Of a stretch of DNA of 25,359 nt, positions 22,868 through 25,359 are shown in pieces. The notes below the pieces were generated by a model. The model saw only the letters and a program-made list of their open reading frames with translations, was not told where the DNA came from and searched no databases. The position numbers and the translations under genes are program-made. Origin of the DNA: Clostridiales bacterium (GTDB lineage: Bacteria; Bacillota_A; Clostridia; Oscillospirales; Oscillospiraceae); contig DXUR01000009.1 of NCBI GenBank assembly GCA_019417795.1, forward strand, positions 1 through 25,359, read 5' to 3'. The first letter of the stretch is position 1, and each line of letters begins with the position of its first letter.

Positions 22868-24658
22868 TCAAGGGTGGTGAATCTTGTGATGACAGTCCTT
22901 GCACACCGCAAGTGTTTTTCGCTTTTTCGCTATCATCGCAAGCTCCCACAGTTGTTTTCCTTTGAGGTTCTTCACCTTATTTACATGGTGTATTTCCAGC
23001 GGCACATTGGTCTTTCCGCACAGCTCACACACGCGGGCGGACAGCCTATCGTCAAATGACGTTCTGGAACCGATGTGTGCGATTGCAAAGTCTATGATTT
23101 TATCTGTCCAGAGGTCTGTATTTTTGCAATCCATAAACCTTGCGAAGCTGCGGCGCTTTATGCCTGCTTTTGTTTGGTAGGGCACACCCCAGCTGCCGTT
23201 TCCATCACGGTATTTGCGCATCATTTTTCTGCTGGTGCTCTCATGCTTTCCAGCGAGAGTTTTCAGGCAGCTGTATTCCATCAAATATTCAAAATATTGA
23301 AGCTTGTTGAAATTGCTGGCTATGCTGTAATAGTTGCAAATACCGCGCAGCTCAGAGTTGTACGTTGATACAATCTCCAAGTCCGTACACCGAAAGATAT
23401 ATTTTCTTGCGGTAGGCTCTATTGTCCCGTCGCGTAGTTGCCGAATGACCGACTTCCCAAACAGGAAAGGCATAATTTTGTCCGCAAACGGAATGCACAG
23501 CTCAACAGACCCGTTGAGCGTGCGGGAAACGTGGTTTCCGTGCGGCTTTAGCTTCTGGTCTCTCCTCACACGGATGTCATAACCCAAAAATCTTGCATAC
23601 TGGTTACTGTGCGTAATGAGTGTCTTTTGCTCTGAAAGCTCCATTTTCAGGGTTTGGCTGATGAAGTCGGACAGCTGTCTCTTGACACGCTCACAGTCCG
23701 CTTTATCGCCCTTCACGCCAAGAATGAAGTCGTCAGCATAACGGATGTATTTGATGACTTTGTCCGTTTTGGACATACAGGGCGTTTTATGCATGACTGC
23801 TTTTAATTGAGCGATTTTCTGCAACAAAGCTGTTTTTTCCTGACCCGTTGCAGTTTTCAGCTGTTTCTGAGCCTTTTTTATCTGCCATGTGACCTTATTG
23901 TATTCCGGGGTATGGTGCCTGTCCCTGCTTTTATAGAACTCTTTGGCGGTTTTTTCTACGAACTTGTCCAGCTCATTCAGGTAGATATTTGCGAGTATGG
24001 GCGAAACGATGCCGCCCTGCGGGCAGCCGGAGTAGGTAGCATGGTATTGCCAGTCCTCCATATAACCGGCTTTTAGGAATTTCCAGATGAGCTGAATCAA
24101 CCGAGCATCTTTAATCTTGGCGTTTATGACGTTTGCTAAAACTTGGTGGTCAATGTTATCGAAACAGCCTTTAATATCGCCCTCAATAAACCACGACACA
24201 CCTGAAAATTCTCTTTTCAAAGATTTCAGCGCAGTGTGGCAGCTCCTGTTGGGACGAAAGCCGTGAGAATTGTTTGAGAAGATTGGCTCGTAGACCGATT
24301 CCAATATCATTCTCAATACTTCCTGCACCAGCTTGTCCGTAAAGGTAGGAATTCCAAGAGGACGTTTTTTTGTGCTGTTCTGCTTTTTCTGGATATATTT
24401 GCGGCGAACGGGATTCGGCGTATAGGTTCCGTCAGCCAGAGATTGGATGATCCGATCAACTTTTTCCTTGCTGAATCCGTCAGCCGTATCGTCATTCACG
24501 CCTTTTGTTCCCGCACCCTTGTTGGCGTAGAGGTTTTTGTACGCAAGATAATACAGATCGGGTCTTAATAGATAGCGGTAGAGCCTTGTGAAGATTTCCT
24601 CTTTGTTGTCCCTTGAGTTTTTTCTGATTCTATCCAAAATCTCGATTGTTGGTTGCAT
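22868..24658 (-). CDS. ltrA: LtrA-like group II intron reverse transcriptase / maturase / HNH endonuclease
   Basis: 596 residues, close to the 599 of lactococcal LtrA and similar along its length as I recall it, starting MQPTIEILDRIRKNSRDNKEE. GGGAGG lies 10-11 bases before the ATG. Reverse transcriptase motifs include RPLGIPTFTDKLVQE (about 99-113), EGDIKGCFDNIDH, GCPQGGIVSPILANIYL (about 210) and the catalytic YADD at 307-310. Domain X follows with YNSELRGICNYYSIASNFN. The C-terminal DNA-binding/HNH region has VCELCG, EIHHVNKVKNLKGK and CKDCHHKIHH (about 545-596). All catalytic motifs look intact. The protein should help its intron fold and splice, then cut the bottom strand and reverse transcribe the intron into new copies of the site. 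Confidence 0.95.
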   Translation of the reverse strand: MQPTIEILDRIRKNSRDNKEEIFTRLYRYLLRPDLYYLAYKNLYANKGAGTKGVNDDTADGFSKEKVDRIIQSLADGTYTPNPVRRKYIQKKQNSTKKRPLGIPTFTDKLVQEVLRMILESVYEPIFSNNSHGFRPNRSCHTALKSLKREFSGVSWFIEGDIKGCFDNIDHQVLANVINAKIKDARLIQLIWKFLKAGYMEDWQYHATYSGCPQGGIVSPILANIYLNELDKFVEKTAKEFYKSRDRHHTPEYNKVTWQIKKAQKQLKTATGQEKTALLQKIAQLKAVMHKTPCMSKTDKVIKYIRYADDFILGVKGDKADCERVKRQLSDFISQTLKMELSEQKTLITHSNQYARFLGYDIRVRRDQKLKPHGNHVSRTLNGSVELCIPFADKIMPFLFGKSVIRQLRDGTIEPTARKYIFRCTDLEIVSTYNSELRGICNYYSIASNFNKLQYFEYLMEYSCLKTLAGKHESTSRKMMRKYRDGNGSWGVPYQTKAGIKRRSFARFMDCKNTDLWTDKIIDFAIAHIGSRTSFDDRLSARVCELCGKTNVPLEIHHVNKVKNLKGKQLWELAMIAKKRKTLAVCKDCHHKIHHP

Positions 24659-24997
24659 TTGAGGCTTTCCTCCCTAATCAAATTTCAATTCTGGAATGCA
24701 ATAACTGTTCTCCTTCGTCTGAAATACATGGCGTATTCCGTGAGAGTCGTTACTTCCCACAAAACTACTATGAGAACTCCGTTGCCATATCGGATATTCA
24801 GCGTCATCTTCCTTGCCTTTTGAGGGCTTGGAATTTATCACCCGCAGGGGCATTTCGCATAGCTCGTTTGAGCATTCCGACTTAGGCAATCCCCAGTTAG
24901 CGTAATAAGTAGGCAAGTGCGGATTGTCGGATACGCTTTCGTTTCGTTATTTCCAGTTCTCTGGTTTGTCACATGAATGGATTGATAACCCATCGCG

Positions 24998-25004
24998 CAA
25001 AGGC
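24998..25004 (-). other. EBS1 of the virD4 intron (exon recognition)
   Basis: RNA GCCUUUG in the tip loop of a stem with arms GACATGAAT and ATTCATGTGAC pairs with the seven exon bases CAAGGGC just before the 5' splice site, with one U-G pair. Confidence 0.7.
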
Positions 25005-25078
25005 GAAACGCAATGTTATTCATGTCAGAGGTTGATGCCGCCATATCTACGGTGGTTACATACACATTCCTCCGCCCG

Positions 25079-25083
25079 AACAC
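25079..25083 (-). other. EBS2 of the virD4 intron (exon recognition)
   Basis: RNA GUGUU in a loop closed by CCCCG/CGGG pairs with exon bases AACAC at -12 to -8, directly next to the IBS1 stretch. Confidence 0.6.
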
Positions 25084-25305
25084 AACGGGGACTTGAAACT
25101 CGCATTCAACATTCAGTAGTTCTATCCTCATATCCGCTTAACGTAGCAATTCAGTCGTGCTCTTGTGTATAGAGCAACTTATCGCTTTCCCGCCATGCTA
25201 TGGTCCCGCATCAGCTTTCGCCTATCGGTTAGGCGGGTTGTTTCCACTGTTATCTGAGTGGGTAGTGCCTGATTCTACTTCTTACTACGCCCTATCTGGG
25301 CGCGC

Positions 25306-25359
25306 GCCCTTGGTGTTGGCGATCAGCGTCGTGACCAGCTTCAAAATGTCCTTTTCCGA
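25306..25359 (-). CDS. virD4: virD4/traG coupling protein, end of exon 1 (partial)
   Basis: The last 18 codons of exon 1, SEKDILKLVTTLIANTKG, run to the 5' splice site at 25306/25305; the rest lies beyond the window. The sequence matches the segment that in VirD4 proteins of this family directly precedes the EGK..DDFW region found in exon 2, which fixes the exon boundary. Confidence 0.88.

Larger units (their letters stand above)
22746..25305 (-). mobile_element. Ll.LtrB-type group II intron in virD4
   Basis: 2,560 nt, sense to virD4. The 5' end GCGCGCCCAGATAGGG matches the Ll.LtrB start except for C instead of U at position 2; the 3' end CCTACTCTAC is also of Ll.LtrB type. Domain V is at 22807-22840. 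Domains I-III fill 24659-25305, which holds no protein gene. The last 12 exon bases pair with the intron: EBS1 GCCUUUG (25004-24998, one U-G) with CAAGGGC, and EBS2 GUGUU (25083-25079) with AACAC. Both lie in loops equivalent to those of Ll.LtrB. Excision joins NTKG to EGKAGDDFW in frame, the conserved VirD4 sequence. Unspliced, VirD4 would end a few codons in, at ARPDRA-stop. Confidence 0.93.

Noticed and set aside
24838..25131. 97-codon minus-strand open frame inside the virD4 intron
   Set aside because: It covers the domain I-III region including EBS1 and EBS2 and resembles no protein; it is ribozyme sequence.
1..25359. CRISPR arrays, tRNA or rRNA genes
   Set aside because: No regular repeat-spacer pattern and no tRNA or rRNA signature was seen on either strand.

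Overview
The window is an internal piece of an integrative and conjugative element of the Tn1549/CTn4 type found in gut Clostridia. The gene order, high GC content and strong GGAGG ribosome binding sites suggest an Oscillospiraceae or Lachnospiraceae host, but the species cannot be told. Every supported gene is on the minus strand, so the operon reads from the right edge to the left edge. Long plus-strand open frames are shadows of these genes.

Right part (about 25359 to 18716) is the mating-channel module: a VirD4/TraG coupling protein gene, the small Maff2 membrane protein gene, a VirB6/TrbL-like membrane protein, an XF1762-family protein, a PrgI/VirB3-like protein and the VirB4 ATPase. The first two genes are each split by a group II intron in sense orientation. 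virD4 carries a 2,560-nt Ll.LtrB-type intron encoding an LtrA-like reverse transcriptase/maturase. maff2 carries an unrelated-looking 796-nt intron with no protein gene. Removing each intron restores an uninterrupted conserved reading frame, and base-pairing elements that recognise the exons can be found in both.

Middle part (18795 to about 10835) continues with an NlpC/P60 cell-wall hydrolase (CD1108-like), a DUF4315 coiled-coil protein, a surface SH3/DUF4366 protein (CD1107-like), a tiny Cys-rich protein, DNA topoisomerase III and a Cys-rich VLP protein. Most are joined by ATGA-type or longer overlaps, so the module is probably translationally coupled.

Left part (10669 to 24) is the DNA-processing and anti-restriction end: an ArdC-like zinc peptidase/YodL/DUF4316 protein, a TTRAP-like protein and a giant ArdC-N/MutS-I-like/methylase-like/SNF2 helicase polyprotein of 2,653 residues. 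A complete tnpV gene with its own ribosome binding site lies nested in another frame inside the giant gene. The giant gene is cut off after helicase motif III by an AT-rich sequence that does not belong to it, so this copy of the element may be damaged or interrupted by another mobile element.

The most interesting parts are the two different introns in adjacent transfer genes (making conjugation dependent on two splicing events), the nested tnpV, the duplicated MutS mismatch-binding-like domains, and possible RNA hairpins masking the ribosome binding sites of maff2 and virB6.
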